IMG/VR virus record: IMGVR_UViG_3300033144_000447
Coordinates: 1-29,027 of that record
Reading direction: 5' to 3' (one strand)
DNA length: 29,027 nt
Source: a virus
The position numbers and the translations under genes were made by a program. Under the pieces are notes generated by a model. That model had not been told where the DNA came from. It made no database searches and was given only the letters and a program-made list of their open reading frames with translations. Positions 5,693 to 12,905 of this stretch are shown piece by piece; the stretch's first letter is position 1, and each line of letters starts with the position of its first letter.

Positions 5693-7148
5693 AATACCTA
5701 TAGGACAAAAATTTCACACATTAACCTCGTCAACAGTTACTTCAGATCTAGGATCTGCAAGAGCAAATAGTGGTAGAGAAATCTATACAATGCAAGATAT
5801 TATTAACACTGTATCTGCAACTGGAGGTTCTATAGATGGATCAGGTGTACAATACGCAATACCTGTATTTACAGACACTAATACTATAAGTAGTTTAGGT
5901 ATAGGTACGGCAGGACAAGTATTAACTTCAGCAGGCCCAGGTGTAAATCCTTCGTTTCAAACAATATCAGCTGGAGCTGCAAATGTTACGGATACTACAA
6001 GCGGTATAAATATAACAAGCCCTGGCACTCAAAATATATTTATTGGGTTTGAAGCAGGAAACGTAAATAGTTCTAATGAAAATGTGTATATAGGTTATCA
6101 AGCAGGTGAGATAAGCACTGGTTCTGATAATACGTTTATAGGTAATGAGTCTGGTGAAAGTGCAACAACAGGAAGTCGAAATGTGGCCGTGGGACACGAG
6201 GCAGGTGAGAATATTGCCAATGGTAGTAATAGCGTATATATAGGATGGAATTCTGGCTCTGGAAATGGCGGCATAAGCGGAGCTGTTTCTGTAGGTGCAG
6301 GAACTGCAGCTGGAACTAACTCTGTATTTATTGGACTTGACACTGGAGCCCAAGTATCTTCAGCATCTTCAGTAGTAGCAATTGGTTATAGAGCTTTATA
6401 CCAAGGAGCTGAAAGCGGCAACATAGGAATTGGATATGAAACTCATTACGTAGGTTCAAATGAATTTGTTACATCAATAGGTTATAAAGCATTAAGAAAT
6501 TTAAACGAAGCCGATGAGGTATGGACAACAGCTGTTGGATATGAAGCAGGTTTTACTGCAACAGGAAGTGGTAATAATTCTTACTTTGGGCATAGAGCAG
6601 GATATGCAGTAACAACAGGAGCTGAAAACACATTAGTAGGAGCATTTGCAGGGGATTCTTTAACTACAGGTTCTAATAATATTGTGTTAGGATATAATGC
6701 TGCAGCAAGTTCTGTAAGTGTTTCTAATGAAATAACTTTAGGTAACGCAAGTATAACAGCAATCAGAGCAGCAGTAACATCTATAACTTCATTGTCTGAT
6801 GAACGTGATAAAAAAGATATTAAAGATATTACATATGGATTAGGTTTTATAAATAAATTACAACCTAGAGAGTTTGTATGGAATAATAGAATAGAACAAA
6901 GAGAGTTTTTACCGCATTCAAAAAAGAAAGAAAGCGCTGAGCTTAAAGAAATTGTTAGCGCCAATAAAGGTAAAAAAGATTTCGGTTTTATTGCCCAAGA
7001 AGTACAAGTTCATGATGATGATACATTAAGATTGATATACGATGCTAATCCAGAAAAACTTGAAATGAGTTATGGAAAACTTGTGCCAATATTAGTAAAA
7101 GCTATACAAGAATTATCAGCAAAAGTTTCAGCTTTAGAAAACGCATAA
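5685..7148 (+). CDS. Trimeric fibre protein with C-terminal S74 chaperone domain
   Basis: This 487-residue protein has four parts. Residues 1-42 are the docking cassette shared with the previous gene. Residues 54-94 hold a GTAGQVLTSAGPG-type module. Residues about 116-347 are a run of 12-20 residue repeats of the form NxxIGxxAGxxxxTGSxN, like the YadA head left-handed beta-roll. Residues 370-487 form a peptidase S74 intramolecular chaperone domain. The last has LSDERDKKDI with the likely nucleophile S371 and a conserved K377, then PREFVW, KDFGFIAQEVQ and LVPILVKAIQELSAKV, a C-terminal coiled coil. In the family this domain trimerises the fibre and then cuts itself off before S371. The mature fibre would be about 370 residues. 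Probable receptor-binding fibre. Confidence 0.85.
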   Translation: MAIIPIGQKFHTLTSSTVTSDLGSARANSGREIYTMQDIINTVSATGGSIDGSGVQYAIPVFTDTNTISSLGIGTAGQVLTSAGPGVNPSFQTISAGAANVTDTTSGINITSPGTQNIFIGFEAGNVNSSNENVYIGYQAGEISTGSDNTFIGNESGESATTGSRNVAVGHEAGENIANGSNSVYIGWNSGSGNGGISGAVSVGAGTAAGTNSVFIGLDTGAQVSSASSVVAIGYRALYQGAESGNIGIGYETHYVGSNEFVTSIGYKALRNLNEADEVWTTAVGYEAGFTATGSGNNSYFGHRAGYAVTTGAENTLVGAFAGDSLTTGSNNIVLGYNAAASSVSVSNEITLGNASITAIRAAVTSITSLSDERDKKDIKDITYGLGFINKLQPREFVWNNRIEQREFLPHSKKKESAELKEIVSANKGKKDFGFIAQEVQVHDDDTLRLIYDANPEKLEMSYGKLVPILVKAIQELSAKVSALENA

Positions 7149-7164
7149 AGTAAAATAATTTAAG

Positions 7165-7172
7165 TAAATTTG
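7165..7172 (+). promoter_or_regulatory. Possible -7 promoter element TAAATTTG
   Basis: TAAATTTG fits the loose TAnnTTTG pattern in the 50-nt AT-rich gap after the S74 fibre gene, 26 nt before the next ATG. Such motifs arise by chance in AT-rich DNA, so this is weaker than the TATCTTTG sites. Confidence 0.35.
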
Positions 7173-7198
7173 AAAAAATAATAATAAAATATAATATA

Positions 7199-7456
7199 AT
7201 GAGTGAACAAGTAAAAAAAGTAAGTGAAGAACATTTAAATAAACTTCAAGAATTAAACCAACAATTCGCAGGACTTCATAAACAAGTCGGGGATTTAGAA
7301 GTAAGAAAACATCAAGTATTAAATGCTATTGATAATCTTAGCTCTGAATTCAAAACTTTTGAAGCTGAATTAATTAAAGAATACGGAGATAACGTAGTAA
7401 TTAATTTAGAGTCAGGCGAGATAAAAGACAAACCAGAAGATGGCAAAGATAAGTAA
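7199..7456 (+). CDS. Small coiled-coil protein between fibre genes
   Basis: This 85-residue protein is almost all helix. Its heptad-like region (about 5-58) runs SEEHLNKLQELNQQFAGLHK, QVGDLEVRK and AIDNLSSEFKTFEAELIKEYGD. It ends in an acidic/Lys tail after VVINLESGEI. It looks like a small rod or prefoldin-type hairpin and is familiar from unannotated genes of uncultured marine phages. It overlaps the next fibre gene by 17 bases, so the two are likely translated together. A fibre-assembly chaperone or a structural coiled coil is plausible from position; no function is proven. Confidence 0.6.
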   Translation: MSEQVKKVSEEHLNKLQELNQQFAGLHKQVGDLEVRKHQVLNAIDNLSSEFKTFEAELIKEYGDNVVINLESGEIKDKPEDGKDK

Positions 7457-9392
7457 TTTAATAGCCTACCCTACTGTTGCACCGCAACTAGGAGATTATG
7501 TAATAGGTACAGATACATCCAACAGTAATGAGACTGTAAACTTTACACTACAGTCCATTGCTGACATAATCCCAGCGGACACACTTGCAGAAGTGTTGGC
7601 AGCAGGAAATACGGCTACTAATAATATTATCTTAACAGGCAATATTACTTTAACTGGAAACCTTTCAGTATCAGGTACAGTCACTGACAGTAGTGGTGAT
7701 GTAGGTGTTTCAGGGCAAGTGTTATCTTCGACTGGAGCGGGAACAAATTGGATCAACAATGTGGACGGCTCTGGCACATTAAACACATTAGCTAAATGGA
7801 CTCCAGACGGTGATACATTGGGTGATAGTTCAATCACTGATGACGGAACTAGCGTTATAGTCTCTAATGATATATACCTACAAGGAAATACAATTCATAT
7901 AGGAAATCAAGTTTCGGACTCAGCAATTGTAAATGGCACCATGACTTTCTTGCAAAACGCCAGAGTAAACTCTACATTGCAAGATGCGGGTGGGAATGCA
8001 GGTGGAATCGGTCAAGTGTTATCTTCGACTGTAACGGGAGTTCAATGGATAGATCAATTACCTTCCGGACTTAATTTTCAAGGAGCGTGGAATGCAGCTA
8101 CAAATACCCCAGCATTAGCTTCAGGAGTCGGAGTGCAGGGTTATTATTATATTGTAGAAACACCAGGTACTACTAACTTAGATGGAAATAATAGTTGGCA
8201 AACAGGAGATTGGGCTATATTTAATGGCACGGCTTGGCAAGAAATTGATAATCAAAATATATTTTCAGGATCAGGAACTTCAAATACTATGACTAAGTGG
8301 ACTGGAGCTCAGTCTTTAGGAAATAGTACTTTAACAGACGATGGAGTTACATTAACATCTACCAGTAATATAAGCTTTACAGGAACTACAAATGATCTTG
8401 GAACACCAGCTGGAACTAATCAGTTTTACGGTTTAAATTATTTTTACGGAAACGCAAGATTTGATGGCGAGCTAAGAGATGCGACTGGTGCTGCAGGTAC
8501 AGCTGGGCAAGTATTATCAAGTATAGGAACTAAAGTTCAGTGGAAAAATGTAGTAGACGGAAGCGGTATTGCTAATAAATTACCTAAATGGTTAGACTCA
8601 GACACATTAACTGACAGTAGTGTATCAGATAACGCAGGAGCGGTAGCTATAACTAGTTCTACATTTACATGCAACACAACTGGAAATCAAGAAATGTCAT
8701 CTGGAACAGGGGCGCTTACTTTTGTCGCAAATGGTGTTTCAGGAGCAATTAGTTTAACTAGTCTTTTAGATTTAAGATTAGATAGTCAAAATAATATAGA
8801 ATTTAATGCTTCTAACATAACATCAAAAATAATTAACTATAGTCCTGCAGAATTCAAAAAAACTATTTTAGATAGTACAGGAGGCGCAGGAACAAGCGGT
8901 CAAGTATTATCTTCGACAGGAACCGGTGTTCAGTGGATTACTAACACACCATCACTCCCGTTAGCGGATGGAACAAGAATTGTAGTTGGTGAATTGACAT
9001 CAGCCCAAATCTTGAATATTGCTACTGCTCCAGTAAATGTTATTGCTGCACCAGGAGCAGGTAAATTAGTAGTAGTAGATTCTGTTGTAACTAAATACAA
9101 TTTTGTTACCAGTGCATATTCAGGTACCCTTGGTCTAGAGATGAAATATTCATCTCCAGCTGGACAGCCTATTTTTTCGAGCACCGCTAAATTAGATATA
9201 TCAGGTACTTCTGATAAATACGCTTTAGATTTCGGTATTTCATTTGGTACTGGAATGACTTCTATGAGTGAAAATCAAAGTATAGAGATTCGTGATCCTG
9301 GCTCCAACCCAACTGGCGGCGATAGTACAGTTTTGTATAATATAAAATATAGAATTTTAAATACTGCTGATCTTACGGTAGATTTAACATAG
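7440..9392 (+). CDS. Large modular fibre/adhesin protein
   Basis: This 650-residue protein is built from repeated modules. The N-terminal 1-45 (MAKISNLIAYP...GDYVIGTD...) is a common docking domain of phage fibres. Four GQVLSSTG-x-G-x-x-WI modules lie at 83-105, 182-204, 347-369 and 478-500. Three GSG-x-x-N-x-x-x-KW modules lie at 110-136, 277-301 and 374-398. One aromatic domain at 209-271 (LNFQGAWNAATNTP ... GDWAIFNGTAWQEID) resembles small carbohydrate-binding folds in fibres. The C-terminal domain (515-650, VIAAPGAGKLVVVD) is shared with the protein at 5131-5667. It starts inside the previous gene. The likely role is host-surface binding; sugar binding is inference. Confidence 0.75.
   Translation: MAKISNLIAYPTVAPQLGDYVIGTDTSNSNETVNFTLQSIADIIPADTLAEVLAAGNTATNNIILTGNITLTGNLSVSGTVTDSSGDVGVSGQVLSSTGAGTNWINNVDGSGTLNTLAKWTPDGDTLGDSSITDDGTSVIVSNDIYLQGNTIHIGNQVSDSAIVNGTMTFLQNARVNSTLQDAGGNAGGIGQVLSSTVTGVQWIDQLPSGLNFQGAWNAATNTPALASGVGVQGYYYIVETPGTTNLDGNNSWQTGDWAIFNGTAWQEIDNQNIFSGSGTSNTMTKWTGAQSLGNSTLTDDGVTLTSTSNISFTGTTNDLGTPAGTNQFYGLNYFYGNARFDGELRDATGAAGTAGQVLSSIGTKVQWKNVVDGSGIANKLPKWLDSDTLTDSSVSDNAGAVAITSSTFTCNTTGNQEMSSGTGALTFVANGVSGAISLTSLLDLRLDSQNNIEFNASNITSKIINYSPAEFKKTILDSTGGAGTSGQVLSSTGTGVQWITNTPSLPLADGTRIVVGELTSAQILNIATAPVNVIAAPGAGKLVVVDSVVTKYNFVTSAYSGTLGLEMKYSSPAGQPIFSSTAKLDISGTSDKYALDFGISFGTGMTSMSENQSIEIRDPGSNPTGGDSTVLYNIKYRILNTADLTVDLT
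7686..8939 (+). repeat. Four coding repeats of the GQVLSST module
   Basis: Copies at 7686-7754, 7983-8051, 8478-8546 and 8871-8939 encode D-x-x-G-x-x-G-x-x-GQVLSS-x-x-x-x-x-W. Copies 1 and 2 share CAAGTGTTATCTTCGACTG, and copy 4 differs from it by two bases (CAAGTATTATCTTCGACAG). Copy 3 has diverged (CAAGTATTATCAAGTATAG). The near-identity of three copies at DNA level suggests recent duplication or gene conversion. Confidence 0.75.
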
Positions 9393-9397
9393 TTTTG
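9390..9397 (+). promoter_or_regulatory. Possible -7 promoter element TAGTTTTG
   Basis: TAGTTTTG overlaps the stop codon of the large fibre gene and fits TAnnTTTG. It is followed by TAATAAAA and lies 24 nt before the ATG at 9422, at the start of the packaging transcription unit. It is supported by position in one of the few gaps. Confidence 0.45.
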
Positions 9398-9421
9398 TAA
9401 TAAAATAAAATTTAATTTATT

Positions 9422-9646
9422 ATGGATATAAGAAAGATTTCCATAGGCGCTGATTATAAGTCAAGTGCAATGCATTATTTAATAGGGCAGTCTGTCTTAG
9501 GTGGTAGTTACACAATACATTTAATTAAACACGATTCTTTAAATAGTTCAATAAAAATTTGGATTGAACAAAATAATGAAGTATTATTATGGAAAGAATT
9601 TAATTCTAACATGCCTATATCTATAGAATATAATATAAATTTTTAA
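9422..9646 (+). CDS. Small protein of unknown function (74 aa)
   Basis: The 74-residue product begins MDIRKISIGADYKSSAMHY and contains GQSVLGGSYTIHLI, then alternating hydrophobic strands (IKIWIEQ, VLLWKEF) ending in IEYNINF. It looks like a compact all-beta fold with no membrane segment or signal peptide. I recall the same RKISIGADYK opening in unannotated proteins of uncultured marine phages, so it is conserved rather than spurious. It is the first gene after the fibre block and 2 nt before the next gene. No function can be assigned. Confidence 0.6.
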   Translation: MDIRKISIGADYKSSAMHYLIGQSVLGGSYTIHLIKHDSLNSSIKIWIEQNNEVLLWKEFNSNMPISIEYNINF

Positions 9647-9648
9647 GT

Positions 9649-9834
9649 ATGTCAAAAATAGTTATTGAAGAATTAAAAGAAGAACTTGATATATATATTG
9701 AACAAAAAAAACAACCGGGTTTGACGTTTGAAAAAGAAATGCAAATAGCAGATAAAATTCACAACATCAAAATGAAATTAAATGGAGTAAAACCAACAGA
9801 TACATACATAGATTGTATAGGTTGTGGCTCATAA
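9649..9834 (+). CDS. Small helical protein with C-terminal CIGC motif (61 aa)
   Basis: Residues 1-46 are charged and helical (EELKEELDIYIEQKKQ, QIADKIHNIKMKLNG). The protein ends in DTYIDCIGCGS, placing a CxxC pair at the extreme C-terminus. That could be a redox or metal-binding hook or, in a dimer, a four-Cys site. Two bases separate it from the previous gene and eight from the next. The family is unknown to me beyond seeing similar endings in marine phage genomes. Confidence 0.55.
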   Translation: MSKIVIEELKEELDIYIEQKKQPGLTFEKEMQIADKIHNIKMKLNGVKPTDTYIDCIGCGS

Positions 9835-9842
9835 ATTAAAAA

Positions 9843-10406
9843 ATGAAATCACCTTATTATTTTATAGTAAAACCTTTAAAGGGAAGAAGATATGACAATG
9901 TAAAAAAAATAGGAGGTATAGATTTTTTTACAAGCGTTTCTCAAGAAGATCACACGGCTTCTAACAGATTTGCTGAAGTAGTCAGTTGTCCGTTAAATTA
10001 TAAGGGAGAAATAAATACAGGAGATATATTGTTAGTTCATCATAATGTTTTTAAAATATATTATGACATGAAAGGTCGAGAAAAAAGCGGAAGAAGTTTT
10101 TTTAAAGAAGATTTATTTTTTATTGATTACGATCAGTTTTATATGTATTATAATAAAGGTAAATGGCAAACTCATTCTAAGTATTGTTTTATAAAACCCG
10201 TACCTGTAAGAGAATCAATAATTATGAAACCAGTGGAAGAAGAACCTCTTGTAGGTATAGTTAAATATTCTAATCAAAAACTAACTGAATTAGGTGTAAA
10301 GGAAAATGATGAAGTGGTATTCGAACCTGAGTGTGAATATCCTTTTTATATAAATGGGGAAAAGATTTATAGAATGTTTTGGAATAATATAACTATGGTA
10401 TTATGA
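9843..10406 (+). CDS. Tandem GroES-like (co-chaperonin-fold) protein
   Basis: This 187-residue protein reads as two consecutive GroES-type beta-barrels. Unit 1 (about 5-105) opens FIVKPLKGR, has KKIGGIDF where GroES has its mobile loop and GGI motif, then NRFAEVVSCP and INTGDILLVHH. Unit 2 (about 112-187) opens KYCFIKPVPV, has PLVGIVKYS, then GVKENDEVVF and a closing INGEKIYRMFWNNITMVL. These are the V-x-G-D-x-V-x-F and dGe...di...l signatures of GroES. Family members act as lids for GroEL; here two units in one chain could be a pseudo-heptamer part or a virion protein that only borrows the fold. It overlaps the next gene (ATGA) and precedes the terminase genes, so help with capsid folding is plausible. 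Confidence 0.5.
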   Translation: MKSPYYFIVKPLKGRRYDNVKKIGGIDFFTSVSQEDHTASNRFAEVVSCPLNYKGEINTGDILLVHHNVFKIYYDMKGREKSGRSFFKEDLFFIDYDQFYMYYNKGKWQTHSKYCFIKPVPVRESIIMKPVEEEPLVGIVKYSNQKLTELGVKENDEVVFEPECEYPFYINGEKIYRMFWNNITMVL

Positions 10407-10681
10407 AAACATCAAAAGACTTGAAACTTGAAATAATTAACGCAGGAAGATTAGCTGTATCACAGTTAATAAAAGTTGCTAAAGAAGATATTATTAAATA
10501 TGATAAAGATGATGAGTTAGCTGCGGATAGGTTAAAGAATGCAGCTGCTACTAAAAAGCTTGCTATATTTGATGCATTTGAAATATTAACAAGAATTGAA
10601 TTAGAAAAAGATTTATTAAACGGAGTTGAAAAAGTAGAAGAAAAATCAAGACAAGGATTTGCAGAAAGACGATCAAAATAA
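10403..10681 (+). CDS. Candidate terminase small subunit
   Basis: This 92-residue helical protein lies directly upstream of the large terminase and overlaps it by 23 bases, the usual place for a small subunit. It has a charged N-terminal helix (KTSKDLKLEIINAGR), a DELAADRLKNAAATKKLAIF segment, another helix (EILTRIELEKDL) and a basic end FAERRSK. No helix-turn-helix is obvious, and it is shorter than many TerS proteins. Role (inferred from position): DNA recognition and regulation of the packaging motor. It overlaps the GroES-like gene by four bases, so translation is probably coupled. Confidence 0.5.
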   Translation: MKTSKDLKLEIINAGRLAVSQLIKVAKEDIIKYDKDDELAADRLKNAAATKKLAIFDAFEILTRIELEKDLLNGVEKVEEKSRQGFAERRSK

Positions 10682-12905
10682 ACTATATACTATTGTAAAA
10701 AACCATGTATCTAAACAATCTATGTTGAAGATGAATCAGCATAGATCTTGGGCTTATGGTTATAATCCTAAACATGATTTGATTGTTATTAGTAAAGATG
10801 GAACCGTAGGTGATATATACAATATAAATGGTTTGTTAATTGGTTTACCAAAAACTCCAAAACAAATTTTTAAAAAATCTAAAAAAACTTCTGATCAATA
10901 CTGGTCTGTGTTTGAGTATCCTAAAGTTTTATCAAAAATAAATTCTATATTTCAATGGCATGAAATGAATACTGAATTTAAAAACCAATGGGTTGATTAT
11001 ATTGAAAGTGAATTTGACAGGAGAGAAGAAGGTTTCTGGTTTTATAATAATGGAAATCCAACATACATAACAGGGACTCATTATATGTATTTGCAATGGA
11101 CAAAAATAGATATTGGTAAACCAGAATTTAGAGAAGCTAATAGAATATTTTATATTTTTTGGGAAGCATGTAAAGCTGACAAAAGAAGTTTTGGAATGTG
11201 TTATTTAAAAATAAGACGTTCAGGATTTTCTTTTATGGGATCTTGTGAAGCAGTAAATACAGCTACTATAAGTAAAGATGCAAGAGTAGGTATACTTTCT
11301 AAAACAGGGTCTGATGCTAAAAAAATGTTTACAGACAAAGTAGTTCCTATTTCTAATAACTATCCTTTCTTTTTTAAACCTATTCAGGACGGAATGGATA
11401 GACCAAAAACTGAATTAGCTTACAGGGTTCCAGCTTCCAAGATTACTAAAAAAAACATGTTTCAGGCAGATGAAGAGGAGTTAGAAGGATTGGATACAAC
11501 TATAGATTGGAAGAACACTGCAGATAATAGTTATGATGGAGAAAAATTAAAACTATTAATTCACGATGAATCAGGTAAATGGCTAAAGCCAGATAATATT
11601 ATAAATAATTGGAATGTAACTAAAACTTGTTTAAGATTAGGTAGTAAGATTATAGGTAAGTGTATGATGGGATCTACGTCTAACGCTCTAGATAAAGGAG
11701 GTTCTAATTTTAAAAAATTATTTTATGATTCTAATGTAAAAAACAGAAATCAAAACGGTCAAACTAAAAGCGGATTATATAATCTTTTTATACCAATGGA
11801 ATGGAATTTTGAAGGATATATAGATAGATACGGAATGCCTGTGTTCAAGACTCCGAACAAAAGTATTGTAGGTTCTGACGGAGAATTTATTTATCAAGGG
11901 GCTATTAATTATTGGGAAAATGAAGTAGAATCTTTAAAGAAAGATGCAGATGTTTTAAATGAATTTTACAGACAATTTCCTAGAACAGATTCTCATGCAT
12001 TTAGAGATGAAAGTAAACAGTCATTATTTAATTTAACAAAAATTTATCAGCAAATAGATTACAATGATTCTTTAATTAAAGAACATTTTTTAACGCAAGG
12101 TAGATTTAGTTGGAAAAACGGAATCAAAGATACAAAAGTAGTATGGTCTCCAGATTCTAGAGGTAGGTTTTTAGTTTCTTGGATACCAGAAAAAAACTTG
12201 CAAAATTGTAGGTTAAATCAAAATGGAAATTATTTACCTGGAAATGATCATCTGGGTAGTTTTGGGTGTGACTCATACGATATATCTGGAACAGTAGGCG
12301 GAGGAGGGTCTAATGGAGCATTACATGGATTAACTAAATTTAACATGGACAACGCTCCAAGTAATGAGTTTTTTTTAGAGTATGTTGCTCGACCGCAAAC
12401 AGCAGAATTATTTTTTGAAGATGTTCTTATGGCTTGCGTGTTTTATGGAATGCCTATATTAATAGAAAATAATAAACCTAGATTATTGTACCATTTTAAA
12501 AACAGAGGTTATAGGAAATACTGTATGAATAGACCTGATAAAATTTATAATAAATTATCTAAATCAGAAAAAGAAATAGGAGGAATCCCTAACTCTTCAG
12601 AAGAAGTAAAACAAGCTCACGCTAGTGCTATAGAAAGTTATATAGAGAAGTATGTAGGAATGGATATGGAAGGTTCATTTAGAGATAAATTAGATATGGG
12701 AACTATGCATTTTAATAAAACTCTCGAAGACTGGGCTAGGTTTAATATTAACAATAGAACTAAGTTTGATGCTAGTATAAGTTCTGGATTAGCTATTATG
12801 GCTAATCAAAAACACTTATACACACCACAAAAAAAAGAGTCAAAAATAAAGATTAACTTTGCAAGGTATAATAACAAGGGAATATACAGCGAAATACGCA
12901 CTTAA
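10659..12905 (+). CDS. terL: Terminase large subunit (packaging ATPase/nuclease)
   Basis: This 748-residue protein has both terminase domains. ATPase: a deviant P-loop LKIRRSGFSFMG (183-194), Walker B LLIHDE with D303 and E304, and a coupling motif GSTSN (338-342). RNase H-like nuclease: FGCDSYD with D538, LIEN with E603, and a late KFDASISSGLAIMAN with D704. The protein pumps DNA into the prohead at the portal and cuts the concatemer. The N-terminal 100 residues are unusually long before the ATPase core. The start overlaps the upstream gene; a later Met at residue 22 (10722) is a possible alternative. The stop overlaps the portal start by one base. The motifs and gene order make the call firm. 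Confidence 0.9.
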   Translation: MQKDDQNKLYTIVKNHVSKQSMLKMNQHRSWAYGYNPKHDLIVISKDGTVGDIYNINGLLIGLPKTPKQIFKKSKKTSDQYWSVFEYPKVLSKINSIFQWHEMNTEFKNQWVDYIESEFDRREEGFWFYNNGNPTYITGTHYMYLQWTKIDIGKPEFREANRIFYIFWEACKADKRSFGMCYLKIRRSGFSFMGSCEAVNTATISKDARVGILSKTGSDAKKMFTDKVVPISNNYPFFFKPIQDGMDRPKTELAYRVPASKITKKNMFQADEEELEGLDTTIDWKNTADNSYDGEKLKLLIHDESGKWLKPDNIINNWNVTKTCLRLGSKIIGKCMMGSTSNALDKGGSNFKKLFYDSNVKNRNQNGQTKSGLYNLFIPMEWNFEGYIDRYGMPVFKTPNKSIVGSDGEFIYQGAINYWENEVESLKKDADVLNEFYRQFPRTDSHAFRDESKQSLFNLTKIYQQIDYNDSLIKEHFLTQGRFSWKNGIKDTKVVWSPDSRGRFLVSWIPEKNLQNCRLNQNGNYLPGNDHLGSFGCDSYDISGTVGGGGSNGALHGLTKFNMDNAPSNEFFLEYVARPQTAELFFEDVLMACVFYGMPILIENNKPRLLYHFKNRGYRKYCMNRPDKIYNKLSKSEKEIGGIPNSSEEVKQAHASAIESYIEKYVGMDMEGSFRDKLDMGTMHFNKTLEDWARFNINNRTKFDASISSGLAIMANQKHLYTPQKKESKIKINFARYNNKGIYSEIRT

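Noticed and set aside
5967-6353. 128-codon Ser/Tyr/Ile-rich frame on the - strand
   Set aside because: Antisense shadow of the YadA-like repeats in the S74 fibre gene.
5685-7148. Calling the 487-aa protein an autotransporter adhesin
   Set aside because: The YadA-like repeats suggest it, but there is no signal peptide or membrane anchor; the S74 domain and phage neighbours show a fibre.
12854-12861. TAACTTTG 43 nt before the portal start
   Set aside because: It is inside the end of the terminase frame, and the terminase and portal overlap by one base, so a separate promoter is possible but not supported.
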